Assembly: GCF_028389875.1 (NCBI RefSeq)
Contig: NC_084678.1
Span: forward strand, 11,004,899 to 11,068,898
Direction: 5' to 3'
DNA from: Rhea pennata
Lineage: Eukaryota; Chordata; Aves; Rheiformes; Rheidae
Length of the DNA stretch: 64,000 bases
Position numbers and translations under genes: made by a program. A model generated the notes under the pieces. It made no database searches and was not told the origin of the DNA. It saw only the letters and a list, made by a program, of their open reading frames with translations. This document shows positions 53,559 to 64,000 of the stretch, in pieces; the stretch's first letter is position 1, and every line of letters begins with the position of its first letter.

Positions 53559-53679
53559 CAAAACTGAACAGAAAAATGATTTTTATTATGTTTAAACAAC
53601 AGGAAAACATTTGGAAAAAAAGCATAATTTTTAATCTGACAGTGACTCTTTAAAATCATGTTTAATAGGATGAGTAGTT

Positions 53680-53726
53680 AAAATAAACAGATAAGTAAAC
53701 AAATAAATAGAGAAATAGAAAAATAC
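53680..53726 (+). repeat. (AAATA)n-like A-rich repeat
   Basis: Imperfect aaata/aaaca/gaaata units over about 45 bases, close to the 66-nt BCAS1 exon. Confidence 0.7.
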
Positions 53727-53851
53727 ATGAAACATAGTGAGCATGAATCGCTTTTCTGACAGTGACAGTTATATTTCCAAAGCCAGGAGTTGTATGGAAT
53801 TAGGTGACAGCAACCCATCACCAAAAGATAAAAAAAAATCCAGGCACTTAC

Positions 53852-53917
53852 TTGGTGATTGGGGTTTGGACCATTTACCTCTTCTGATTTGGTTGTCCCT
53901 CCATCACCCTTGACTGA
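53852..53917 (-). CDS. BCAS1: BCAS1 internal coding micro-exon (22 codons)
   Basis: This is a 66-nt exon too short to show in ORF scans. The acceptor is gttattttag just right of 53917, and the donor is CAA|gtaagtg at 53851-53845, near consensus. It encodes SVKGDGGTTKSEEVNGPNPNHQ in phase 0. The human counterpart begins SVKGDGGITHSEEINGK, so the match is almost residue for residue over the first 16 positions. It joins the preceding exon after ...FFKL and the next before TSNSTE, exactly as in human. Because it is a multiple of three and phase 0-0, skipping it would keep the frame. Confidence 0.95.
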
Positions 53918-56900
53918 CTAAAATAACAAAGGATTATAGGACTTCTAACTAGGTTTTTGGTTTAAATATAAATTCAATATGAAAACACACATGAATCAAT
54001 TCAAGGTTCGATTTAAGGATGCTCACTACCACACTAAAACAAAACCCGGCATTTCAGAATATCCACTGACATTTTTGAAGTACCCACATCTCTAAGAGAG
54101 ATTTTTGCCAGTTCACTTCTATGTCAAATGATTGCCTTTTTGAAGGCAATTTTGCCACTTAGGCTTAAGAAATATGAATGGGGTCTCAGTGGACCCTAGA
54201 TCATATCATCTGATAAACAAGATAGCGCTATCAACCTTTATTTCTTTTTTGAGAACAGAATTTTTGCTTGCATTTCAGAGACAACCCTATCTTATAAGGT
54301 CTAATGAGACTTTTAATTCAACCATCATATTAAGTGCATATAAGGAATAATTAAAACCTACCCATTTTCATGGATATATTTTTAGATTTTGTCATTGGTA
54401 GCTATTTTTCCCAATTTTCACTTTCCAGTTTATGCCTTCTTTCTCAAATGAATATGTGCGTCAGAGTAACAGCTCTTCTCAATGCCCACTGTTCCCAGCC
54501 AGCACAATCAAAGCAAACCCCAAGGCTATAGCACAGGCCGGCTATTGAAAGCAAATCTTGACTCTGAAATACGTTTTTAAGATATGATCTCCTCTATGTA
54601 TTTTAAGAATAACAAAAACCTGTTTGACAAAACTGGCTCAATGAGTGAATATTACAAGATCTGTGACAATTAGATTGGATTTTGGTTACTATTAGTAATA
54701 TAAAAGAAACAAAAGGGATAGTATGCGCATGTTTAATTTAAAAGCGTGTTAGAGAATTCAACATGGTATTCTCCTGAGTATCATTTAAGCCACAGAGTAA
54801 TAAAGCATAAAATAAACTCCAGCATTTCAAAGTACCTCAATTTAAATGTCATTTTTCATTTCGTAAGTTCAATAAAAACAATGAAAGGATGTGACTTTTG
54901 CTCTAAAGATAGATCAGGCAGATTTGTGGTTTTTTGCAGCTTGTAGATTTGTTACTTGCAGCATAGCATTATCAGCCTGATCCTATGTACAAGGCTACAA
55001 CAAGGATCTGTTTCAGCATCCGATTTTCCTATTAAACCTGGAAAATCAATACGTAGCAGCAGCATGATAAAAAACTAAATGATTCTATGACAATTCATTG
55101 CTTGTCACAAATTACGAGAAAAAAATATTCTCCTTCTGGAACGTGCCTTTGCTCAGTCTCTTGCACGCTTATGCTCATGACAGTTTTTATCTGTGTGAGA
55201 GGTTGTAGAAATGGAGGAGAGGAAGCACAGTGCGGTCGGTCTTAACGTTACAGGCTAGTAACTCATTCCAGAGTGTATGAAGATGTATTGCGATAAGATC
55301 TAGTTTGCGTTTCTATTTCAGGGACTCTCTAAATGCCTTCAGAGAAATGTAATGATGTTAAGAAAGTTTATGCTATAAGAGTAGCGAGTTTGCTACCTTT
55401 TCTTTTTTAAAAGAAGAACAGCTTTAATCAACCTTTAATAATTGGTCTGAGTTTTCACCAGAAGAACATAAAAGAGTAAAGGGCTTGTGGACGTTAACCT
55501 AGACAAAGCTCCCTGTTGCTTTCAGTGAAACTTTTACCTAATGATTTTAAAGATTTTGCTCAGGAGCACTGCTAACTTTTTATTCTTGGCTTTTATCATT
55601 TAGGATTGCTGCTGCTGAGTTCCTGAAATTGTTTTCTGCTTTCTATGGCAATAGGGGTGGATCAGCCTATCTTTAAATGAAGAAGGGTGGGGTCAGGCAA
55701 TACGGTTGCTACATTTTTGTGAATAACAAAGGGAAATTAAGGTGGAACAACATAAAATAATTATTTGTCAATAATTATTTTTGAATCAGAAAGCTAATCA
55801 TTATGTAAAAGTTTATTTATGTCAGACAGGGGGCCAGCATAGCCATTGCAGAATAATTCCTACAACTGCAGGGTATTTGTAAATAGCCTTTTTTGTTATT
55901 CCAGAATGATTTACTCTGTTTGGGAGAGTTTTCATTAAGCCAGATATCTGACATTTTATTTGCAGAGATCGGTGCTATTTCAGACCATCTGTGCTGTCAA
56001 TCAGTTTCTTGGTAGAAGACAAAGGTGTGAATCTCAGTTTAACCTTAGTATTTCTTCTCATTGTAATTAAAGAATGCCATTTTATGCTTTTAATGTGTCC
56101 ATGAAATATATCAAAATAGAGATTTTGGAGGGCTCTATCATATCCAAATTCACATCTCTGTTTATATTTTATGGAGAAAAATAGGAACTTTCTGAGTTTA
56201 GATCATCTAACCAATTCTAGATATTTACTTTTTTAGTCTTTGGCAGTGCTTACTCATTGTCCTTAAAGGGAACCTTTTGTGGCTAGCTCAGGTGTAGCTG
56301 TTTCTATTAAAACATCTTCATCAGGTCAGTTGTATCCCACTCTGTATATAAGAGCTATTTGATTTTGATTAATGAGGCATGAGTGACATTTTCAAGAGTT
56401 AGCACAGGATTTCATATTCATGTACAAGGTATGGCCTAGTTAGATAAAAGAGCAATGATACTTCTTCATCACATTGAATCACAGGGCTTTAAACTAATAC
56501 TTTATATCTTACTATAATTTCCCAATGGCTTTTGTAGTATATTAACCCTCTCTCGTTTCAACCTCATTGATGACATTTATGACCCTTGCAATTGCAAACA
56601 ATTCATATAAATTAAGAATGGACATCTATACTGAGCAAGTCAGCAGGCAGCCTGTGAAAAGCACGCTGCCTCTTCCAGAGTAAAATACTCCTGATTTTAG
56701 CAACAGTTATCCTTACATCAACAGCATTAATTGTAGTGATATGGATCTAAATGTCTAATTGCTATGTGCATGTGCTGGTGCTGTCTGAATAGAATACGTC
56801 ACTTTTCTTCCCTAAGCCCTGATGTTTCTTTCTCCATGGTGATCTAATGATTTAAAGATTCTTTTGAATATAGAGATTCCTAAATAGATCAAGGAACTCA

Positions 56901-59900
56901 ATCCAGAAACTGAATAGGTAGTTTTCCGCCTATGCTTTCTATTCTGGAGAATAATCAAGGTTAGGAAGACGACCAGTGTTGCAGTATTACATTAGGGATG
57001 TCTTGTAGGAGGAAATGTATTTCTGACATTCTTTAAGTCTACTTAAAGCAGATTGTCCTACTCAGACTTTTTAGTTTTCATTTACATCCACCATGAATAA
57101 ACTTCATTTCTCCTTAGCTTCCCCAAGAACATACAACAATTTGAACTTTGCTAACCATCCTGTGGAGTACTGATGACAACACGTCGCACTGGGTATTTCC
57201 CACCAGGCACACAAGCAATGATAGTTTCTTTCAGTTCCTTTCTGCAGGAGAGGACTCTGTGGGTTATGTAATAATCAGGGACTTGCTGTCTTGTTTGATA
57301 AGCAAAAATTAAGCATACAAATCTTCAAATTTCCTAATGTTCCTTTTTTCTTTCTTTTTTAACTGATAAGAACTTAAATACACCCTCAATCCCCACAGCA
57401 TACAAGGCATATAGAGAATAAGTAACTTGGCTGTTTGGGCGATAGACTATGAAGTAGAATTAAACTTAATTTTCTGAATCCCAGTCTTGACTCTCAAGAA
57501 GATAAGCTGCCTTTTCTTAGGCATCTTCATTGTTAATCTGTGTAACAGAACTATGGATTTTCTTAATATGAACAAAAACAACAATCCTTTTTCTCTATTT
57601 TTTTTTTTAATCATGCAAAAACACTTTGTAGCACAGAGTACCAGTGGACTATGCACTGTGTAAAGCTATTTCCTTCAATAGCTTTCTAATTTGCTTGCCT
57701 TTCTTCTTTTTGCTAGTATATCTGCTTATTTGGTTATGTGAAGGTATGAAGGGACACATTTATTTAACATCCTGACTTGAGGAGCTAGACTGATACAAAA
57801 GGAATTAAGGCGAAAATGTCTCCTGTCTTTGCAGGAATTTATAAAGTAAGGATCATTTAGATCGTCTTCTGCAGGCAGAAGAGAAATACGGTAGGTGATC
57901 ATGTAAACTTAAAATTAAGTCAGTCTCTTTCAGCAAGCAGAGTAATAGTTAATCTATCACTAGATTGGAGACTGAACAACAAAATATATCACCAAACAGG
58001 AGCTTGAGTTTTATTGAGGAAGTCCTGCAAATTCTGTCCCATTGACAAGCCTGGTTGTTTCAGCGACCTTAAACACTCATGCTTGTTAGAATCCTAACTT
58101 ATACAAATTCATCACTTGTTCCATCTGCAACAAGCCAGAAAAAGTGCTCCTGAGAAAAGGTGTCAGATGAGTCAGTGACCTGCATCACATGGATGGCACA
58201 TTTTGTACAGGCTCTGCTATCTCTTCAAGGTATTTCCCACTCCCTCTAGAAGCCTCTTGCCACAGTATCTTCCCATGCAAGATGGCATATCAGGAGATAC
58301 ATTTAGGAACTGACTGAGGTTTGTCCAGTTTTGTAAGTGAAAGATTTTAATGTGTTGAAGAGATGCAAACTTATTAAGTCATCATTTTATCTCTGGTGCT
58401 TCAGGTCATAGGTAATAAGGACTGAGATCCTCACAAACATGCAGGAAGTATAAGGGTATGGTCAAACGTCAGGCACCTGGCTGTGTTCCTCCAGATCTAC
58501 GTTCATGCTGTAGTCAGAGGTGCAGCATAGTCTCATGTGTTTAGGTTAGTTTTTGGATTAACTAGCATTAGTATGAATAGTAGACTAATGATATGAGCAT
58601 GAGGATTGGGGAGATTGCAAATGGCAGCCCACAAAATAAAGAAATTAGTCTGCTCTGAGCTCCACGGTGCCAAAATGTGAGCTATTTATTTAAAAGCTGG
58701 CTCAGGAATGCCTCCAGTTCAATGACTATTACTGCAGGGTTGCCAGACCTCAAGAGAAAAGTACAGTGGAGACAGACCATTTCTGAGTGGAAATTATACC
58801 TTCCAGTACAGCCTGACAATATAACTATTCTGGGCAAAGAGGGCCCTGTGTCTTCTCTCTACAGTACTCATCCCAGCTGTTGTCCCCCCCACACTGAAAG
58901 TTTTTCCTGTTTTCCCTATATAGTCTCTTGTGAGAAAATCAAGACTTTGTAAAGGGAGATGAAGGTTTAAATGGAGAAGCCAGCAAACAATTTGAAGTCA
59001 TAAACATTTTCATTTTCAGCATGTGTAATAATTCATTCAAAATCTTTAGAGAGGCTAGTTGTTTAGGAGTGGTTTAAAATCCTTCTGTCTGCCTTAGGAA
59101 TCAGAAATAGTAATACTGAGTGAGACAGGTGACCAGTCAGACAGCACATAGCTGTATGACAGCTACATAGCTAGGATTCTATGCAACAGGATGGCAAGTA
59201 TCCAGTAATCCAAAAGTTATTTACTAGAAACTACTTGGGACATGCTTCAAGGGCAATAAATACATTAAAATAATTAGGATCTGTTTGGAATTGATAGTCA
59301 AAACTAGACTAAATCAACACAAAAGGATTTATAAAGCTGCAAGACCAGTTAGACAGTTAATACAATTCTGTTCCCCATAAAGATGGGTGTTTGTCTGCAT
59401 TCTAGTTCTGTCTGTCCAGGCCAAATCTGGACTAAGCCCTTGCTCTGATTAGAAGAGCATTAGAGCTACCACTTTGTGACATAGCTCTGTTTTCCTTTTT
59501 TTTTTTTTTTCCACGACAACTAAGATGGGTGTGGAACACAACTTTATTTTAATCAGTGTTTTTTTTTTTTTTTTTTTTTTTTTTTTGTTTGTTTTTTGAG
59601 GAGTGGGTAGGGTGGCATGATTTGAAGTCTTGGTTGCCTCAGACTTTAGTATTTGATACATACTACTCCTGGTTCCCCTTCTGCATTCCTAACATGCTTT
59701 GGTGACAAACCTCTATGTGGGATGGCCACATGGCACTTTGCAAAGACATGGATTTAGGAATAAAGCTGAGATTTTCCAAATAAACTGATTTTTGCTAAGT
59801 GTCCTTCAGAATTAAATGCACATAGGCTGCACAATTTCTTGGCTGATCTAAAAAAATTTAGTTTACATCCTCAAATACAGTAGAATGGCTGTGTGGTAAA

Positions 59901-61310
59901 GTAACTTTGCGGGGGGGAAGGAAATGTATCCATCATGCATTGCCCTGAGGCTACCAAAAACCTGAAAGAGTAAAAAAACACAGTATAATCTTCTGGAAGC
60001 AGGAAAAAAATAAAAACTCAGGATTTGGGGGATCACCTTTATATTCCAGGGTCTGATTCATGACTTTTAACCTTTGACAGTGTGACTGTTCTCAGCTGTA
60101 TGTGCATGTACCTGCAAGTATACAGGCAACTTGGGCTACTTATTATATAGTGTTAGAGGAAATTGTTTTTCAGATTTTAATGTGTAAGCTACTCTGAGTC
60201 CTACACCATGTAGCTGCCATAAAATAAAACAACACTGGTTAAAAATAAAAATCTTCTTCATTCTCCTTTGCAAACCTGCCAAAATAAGATAAATTGCTAT
60301 ATAAATCCTTAGGCCTGTTACAGTTTTAAACGGGGAAGTGTAAGTTTTAGGCTTGGATTATTTCATTTCTTGGCTACTTTTCTAGACTCTTTTGAGGAAG
60401 TTATAGTAGATACAGAATACTGGCTTGCTGTCTTTTGTACACAAATTCACCAGGATAGTTGTTCATATATTTAACCACCACAAGACACCAGCCACATTAT
60501 CACCTAAACTACTATGTTGGAATAGCTTTCATCTTCCTGGCTTTCTTTTGGGGAGGATTAGATTCTATTTTGTGTCTTTCTTTTGTCAGCTACTTGATTA
60601 CATCTTTGAAGCAGCAGTTATATTGTATTATGTGCCAGTTCAGCTAGCTTAGCATAAGCTGCCAAAGAGGGCTTCACTACTAAAAATGGGGCTCCCTGAA
60701 GTAAGCACAGGATTTACAGTGGTACAAGGGTGTTGGTACTACAGTGGGCAATTAGGAGCAGACTCCCTAAGCCTCACCTACTGGAAGCAGTTTGTAAAAG
60801 TAAAGGCATGAGGTTTCCACAGTGGAAATCAAGAATACTAGATAGATCCAAGACCTCTGTGAACTGTCCTACACCACTTTGACAGCAGAAAAGGAGCCAG
60901 GGCCCATTGAAGTTAATTAAAAAACTCATGGGCTGGTGCTGGGAGCTAAGGCAGCCCCATGAATATTCCTGGAAGAGCCACGAGAGGGAGATACAGAACA
61001 CAAAATGAGCAGTGGGGGACTTGCAGCACCTTGCACGCCACAGGCTCAGGGCAAGAGCAGTGAGGGCTCGGTTTCTTCAGCAACACTAACTGCCAGTGGA
61101 AAGAGAGAAGCAAGTATTTTCTGAATGGTGCAACATTAAACACATGCATACCCTTTCTGGAAATGGGCTATGCGATTTGGAAGCACAGCTTCGCTCCTGT
61201 ACTCATATGGACGTATTTCTTTATTTTGAAAAATTTTCAGAAGTTACCACCCCCAAACTTGAAATGAGCATGTCACTCTAAAATTTTGAAATTCACAGTG
61301 CCCTGCTTAC
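53918..61310 (-). other. BCAS1: BCAS1 intron
   Basis: This 7393-base intron has no exon I can recognise, and the flanking exons are consecutive in the human protein. The most visible items are two T runs at 59490-59510 and 59559-59597. Open frames here are short and unrelated to anything I know. Confidence 0.85.
59490..59597 (+). repeat. Two poly-T runs
   Basis: A T-rich run at 59490-59510 and a longer one at 59559-59597 (28 T, then GTTTG units), separated by about 48 bases of ordinary sequence. On the BCAS1 sense strand these are A runs. Confidence 0.85.
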
Positions 61311-61478
61311 CAGTTTAAAAAATTTCCTCAGGTTTGCTTTGGGGGTTTTAATTTCTTCTCTTCTAGGTTTCAGTTCTGAAGCTTCTGGGTTTTTACTGTC
61401 ATCTTTATCAGGAGCCACTGCTTCTAAAGACGTGTCTGCTTTTTCATTGCTTACAATTTCTGCTTCATCCGATGGGTT
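61311..61478 (-). CDS. BCAS1: BCAS1 internal coding exon (56 codons)
   Basis: The acceptor reads aacaccag just right of 61478, and the donor is CTG|gtaagc at 61310-61305, a strong site. Translation starts NPSDEAEIVSNEK and ends in ANLRKFFKL. It aligns to the human stretch containing PTEAKLKREESKPRTSL: the bird ASELKPRREEIKTPKANL is the same segment. The first half is acidic and low in order-promoting residues, and the end is a short basic-hydrophobic motif (LRKFFKL), one of several such motifs repeated along the protein. A TAA in frame nine bases upstream of the exon supports this start. The acceptor has a poor pyrimidine tract, so the 5' edge is slightly less certain than the 3' edge. Length is 168 nt, phase 0 at both ends. 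Confidence 0.93.
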
Positions 61479-64000
61479 CTGGTGTTATTTTTGGCAAATA
61501 TTAAGAATGCAGAAAAAACATTCAGATTTAATCAGTGAGGTTTGGGGTTTTTTTTAAAAGAAGTTACAACCACGATATGTCAGAAATGCAGTGAGTTGGT
61601 ACAAAAGGAATGACCATGCTATGACAACATTTTCTCAAGACTTCACTATATCTTTACAGGTTCTAAAGGAACTCAGTTTATCAAAATTCAAGAAACTATA
61701 TAGCAAGTATAAACCAGTAGTTTTTTAAACACTTGTTTAAATTAAAGAAATAGCTTTCTTGAATTGTGGCACCAGTTCCCAAACACTATCATTTTTCTTT
61801 AGTTACAGTTTAAAACAAAAATTAAATGAAATTATCAACACCAACACTGTTATGAGCCAGGAGTAGATGAGACTTAGGTAAAACCAGCAAGAACGAGAGC
61901 AAGATCATGCTCGGGAGAGTGCACATAAGAGCAGCAATAGTAATTAAAAAGAACTGCATACAACACTGTAGGCATTATTAAATGTTAAAACTCTGTTTAG
62001 CACCCTTAAAATGTGAAATATGGGAGCAAAACATTACAGCCCAGCGTTCTCAGGCCGTCACATCAGCAATGCTAGCTTCCTTTTCCAGCTGCAAAGATAT
62101 AAACGACTTCTTCAGGCACAGAGTAGCTAAGGGGCTCATCTATTACCTCACCTAATCTCATGGGTCACAGAGACTCTTCCAGAGTCATGACCTCCATATG
62201 AGTTCAAGAAAACCTACTAAGAACTCATGTTGTCTTTATAGAAAGATTTTGGGTCCCACTGAGCTTTTGTGTATTACTGAAAACTTCCTTCTATTTCAAT
62301 AGTACTTCAATCAGAGGCATGCAGCTTATAAATTCCTCTGAAATATGGATCCCCATAGGATTTATTTATTAATCTCCTGCATACCTCCATTCCACAGCCT
62401 TCTCAAGACTATCTGGGAATGCTCAATGTATTTAAGTAAACAACAGAAGCTCTAAAGTGTAGAATACACAGATAGGGGGCACATATCTGCTCTAGTAGGC
62501 TTAGTGGCACAGCTGGGCTGGAGGTTAAATATACATTTCCTTAGCTAACTCTTCTGCCTTTTATAAATGCTGTGACGTATAACACTTTCTTCTGTGCCTT
62601 CAGGAATCCCTAATTAATTCCCATCCCACTGTAACTATATAGTGAAGCATCTTCCTTTCTTCTGTAAAGAACAAGCTATTATCATGCTAATAACCAAGTA
62701 ATTTGACCTGAAACAAGCCCTTTATCATTTTGCAACTTAGTGTAGAAAGATGCAATACATTATAAAAGCATGATAAGTTACACTCTCAGCCTTCAATAGT
62801 GAACCAAATGGAAGCAGTTACCCTAGGTATTGGCATTCCAGAAAACAGGCTCCTTAAATATATAGCACAGTAACAACTTAAATATATACTATGGTTACTG
62901 TAGAAGAGAACTGTTGTAAAGACATCTCACAATATTTATATTTCACAAACTTGCCAGGTACCTAAAAGAACTCACTTTTGCTGCATTCATGATTATTTTG
63001 ACAAAATTAATTTTACCCACATGAAGAACATGAGAGCAATTTACAGGGTAAGACTAAAGATTCATTGTAGCACCGTATCCTGACTCTGAGAGTGGCCAAA
63101 ATATATGCCTCCTACAGTGCAAGCTTGCAGTAATACTGCCTTCATATACCTTTCCAGTCATCTTCAACTCAGTGATTCCTGTGTAGTATCTTTGTTTTAA
63201 TAGTTCTTGATGGATTTTTCCTACAGAAGTTTAGCTAAACACTTTTGAGTTAATGTCAGCTTCTGACATCCAGCAGCATCCTGTTGCAATTAATTTCACA
63301 GCTAAAGTATGCATTTTTTGAAAAATAGCTGTTTGTCATCAGATACTTCCTACTGCTTGTATTTTGAGAAACAATGATCTTTCCTGTTCATCTTTTTATG
63401 CGACTGTAGTCACTCTATATTCCCCTGTCATCTTTCCTTCCAACAACTCTTTTCTGGGCCAGAAAGCCTTAATTTATGTAGTTGTTCTTCATACAGAAGC
63501 CATTCAATACCTTAATATGTTTTTTTCTCTCATTACTGTATCTTTTAGTTCTGCTGTATTCTTTCTAACGTGGGGGAACTAGGACTGCACACCACATATA
63601 AGATAGGGACTCGCTGTGAACTTCTGCAGCAGCATGAGAGATTCCATTTTGTTCTTTACTCCTTTTCCTTTGTGGACGAAATGAACAGGGATTTGGAGGG
63701 GAGGGGAAGGAAGAAAAACGAGGGAATAAATATTCCTTGCCCCCTGCTGCCTGAGATGACTGCAGTACGGCCCCCGTCCCTGTGGAATTGTAGACTTAAT
63801 TTATATTTATGAACATTTCTGAGATAATCAATCTATAATATCTTTAATCTATATTTCTACCTCATTCACACATACATATAATCAATTCACCATCTATTTG
63901 CTTGAAGGAAGTGATTCATTGCATGTGTTGGAACAGTGGTTTGATAAAGCAGCAACCTAGCTTCTGGGAGTTCATCATTCAGAGTTTACACTTTGGGATC
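61479..64000 (-). other. BCAS1: BCAS1 intron, running off the window
   Basis: Sequence upstream of the 61311-61478 exon in transcript order. I looked for the preceding exon, which in human includes the KLFWKKS motif, and did not find it, so it should lie beyond 64000. The right end of this stretch is filled by an old CR1 copy (63020-63640). Confidence 0.75.
63020..63640 (-). mobile_element. Old CR1 LINE, 3' end, minus orientation
   Basis: Read on the minus strand this follows the 3' part of an old CR1 family almost from end to end. In order it gives the segment around ggcttctgtatgaagaac, then a stretch with tgcaacaggatgctgctgga, then aaaaatccatcaagaactat, then ttggccactctcagagtcag leading to gctctcatgttcttcatg at the 3' tip. 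Each corresponds to a landmark of the sauropsid CR1 3' region. Divergence is high and there is no usable reading frame, so it is a dead, ancient copy truncated at its 5' end. It lies in a BCAS1 intron in the same orientation as the gene. Confidence 0.85.

Larger units (their letters stand above)
50517..53851 (-). other. BCAS1: BCAS1 intron
   Basis: AT-rich intron sequence with short TTAA and AT microsatellites (50999-51016 and about 52657-52669) and an old repeat-like patch near 53165-53215. I see no extra exon: the flanking exons join exactly as in the human protein. Confidence 0.85.
44255..64000 (-). other. BCAS1: BCAS1 gene, 3' part (four terminal coding exons, introns, 3'UTR)
   Basis: The minus strand carries the 3' end of BCAS1. 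Coding exons, in transcript order, are 61311-61478, 53852-53917, 50250-50516 and 44586-44660. They are separated by introns of 7393, 3335 and 5589 bases with GT-AG ends. All junctions are phase 0. The joined product is 190 residues against roughly 580 for the whole human protein, so about the C-terminal third is here and the 5' exons lie to the right of the window. From the literature, BCAS1 is a mostly disordered, myelin-associated cytoplasmic protein, used as a marker of newly myelinating oligodendrocytes and amplified in some breast tumours at human 20q13.2. It has been reported to bind dynein light chain. Recognition rests on my memory of the human protein, not on a search. Confidence 0.95.

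Noticed and set aside
61339..61557. 72-codon plus-strand frame opposite a BCAS1 exon
   Set aside because: It is the antisense shadow of the coding exon at 61311-61478.
1..64000. tRNA, rRNA, CRISPR arrays, phage or bacterial systems
   Set aside because: None was seen. The window has vertebrate exon-intron structure and CR1-type repeats throughout.

Overview
This is a vertebrate nuclear window, most likely from a bird. The sequence is AT-rich, intron-dominated and poor in young transposons. It carries worn CR1 LINE fragments, including a bird-style CR1 3' end, and remnants of old amniote CORE-SINE-type repeats. The species cannot be named from the sequence, and another sauropsid is possible. 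There is no prokaryotic or viral gene content. Almost all open frames in the window are chance frames.

The one protein-coding gene I can prove is the 3' third of BCAS1 (breast carcinoma amplified sequence 1, also NABC1) on the minus strand. Four coding exons lie at 61311-61478, 53852-53917, 50250-50516 and 44586-44660. Each joins the next in phase 0 at GT-AG sites, and together they give 190 residues that follow the human C-terminus closely. The stop codon is at 44586-44588, and a short 3'UTR with an AATAAA signal follows at 44277-44282. The 5' exons lie beyond position 64000.

Left of BCAS1, about 3 kb past its 3' end, is a sharp CpG island (about 40740-41545). It has YY1-type promoter motifs and good splice donors on both strands, but no recognisable protein. 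A 21-bp palindrome made of two inverted RBPJ/CSL-type sites sits just outside its left edge. It looks like the promoter of an unannotated, probably non-coding transcript, or of a distant 5' exon of the next gene to the left. That gene is ZNF217 in the conserved amniote order ZNF217-BCAS1-CYP24A1. Two intron-bounded segments on the plus strand inside the last BCAS1 intron could be exons of an antisense RNA starting there.

Positions 1 to about 40700 hold no coding gene I can support. They contain simple repeats, CR1 and old SINE-like remnants, a cluster of near-perfect hairpins at 8568-8715, and a few stretches whose composition resembles conserved non-coding enhancers. I found no new system of the defence or mobile-element kind. 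The most interesting unexplained object is the orphan CpG island and what it transcribes.
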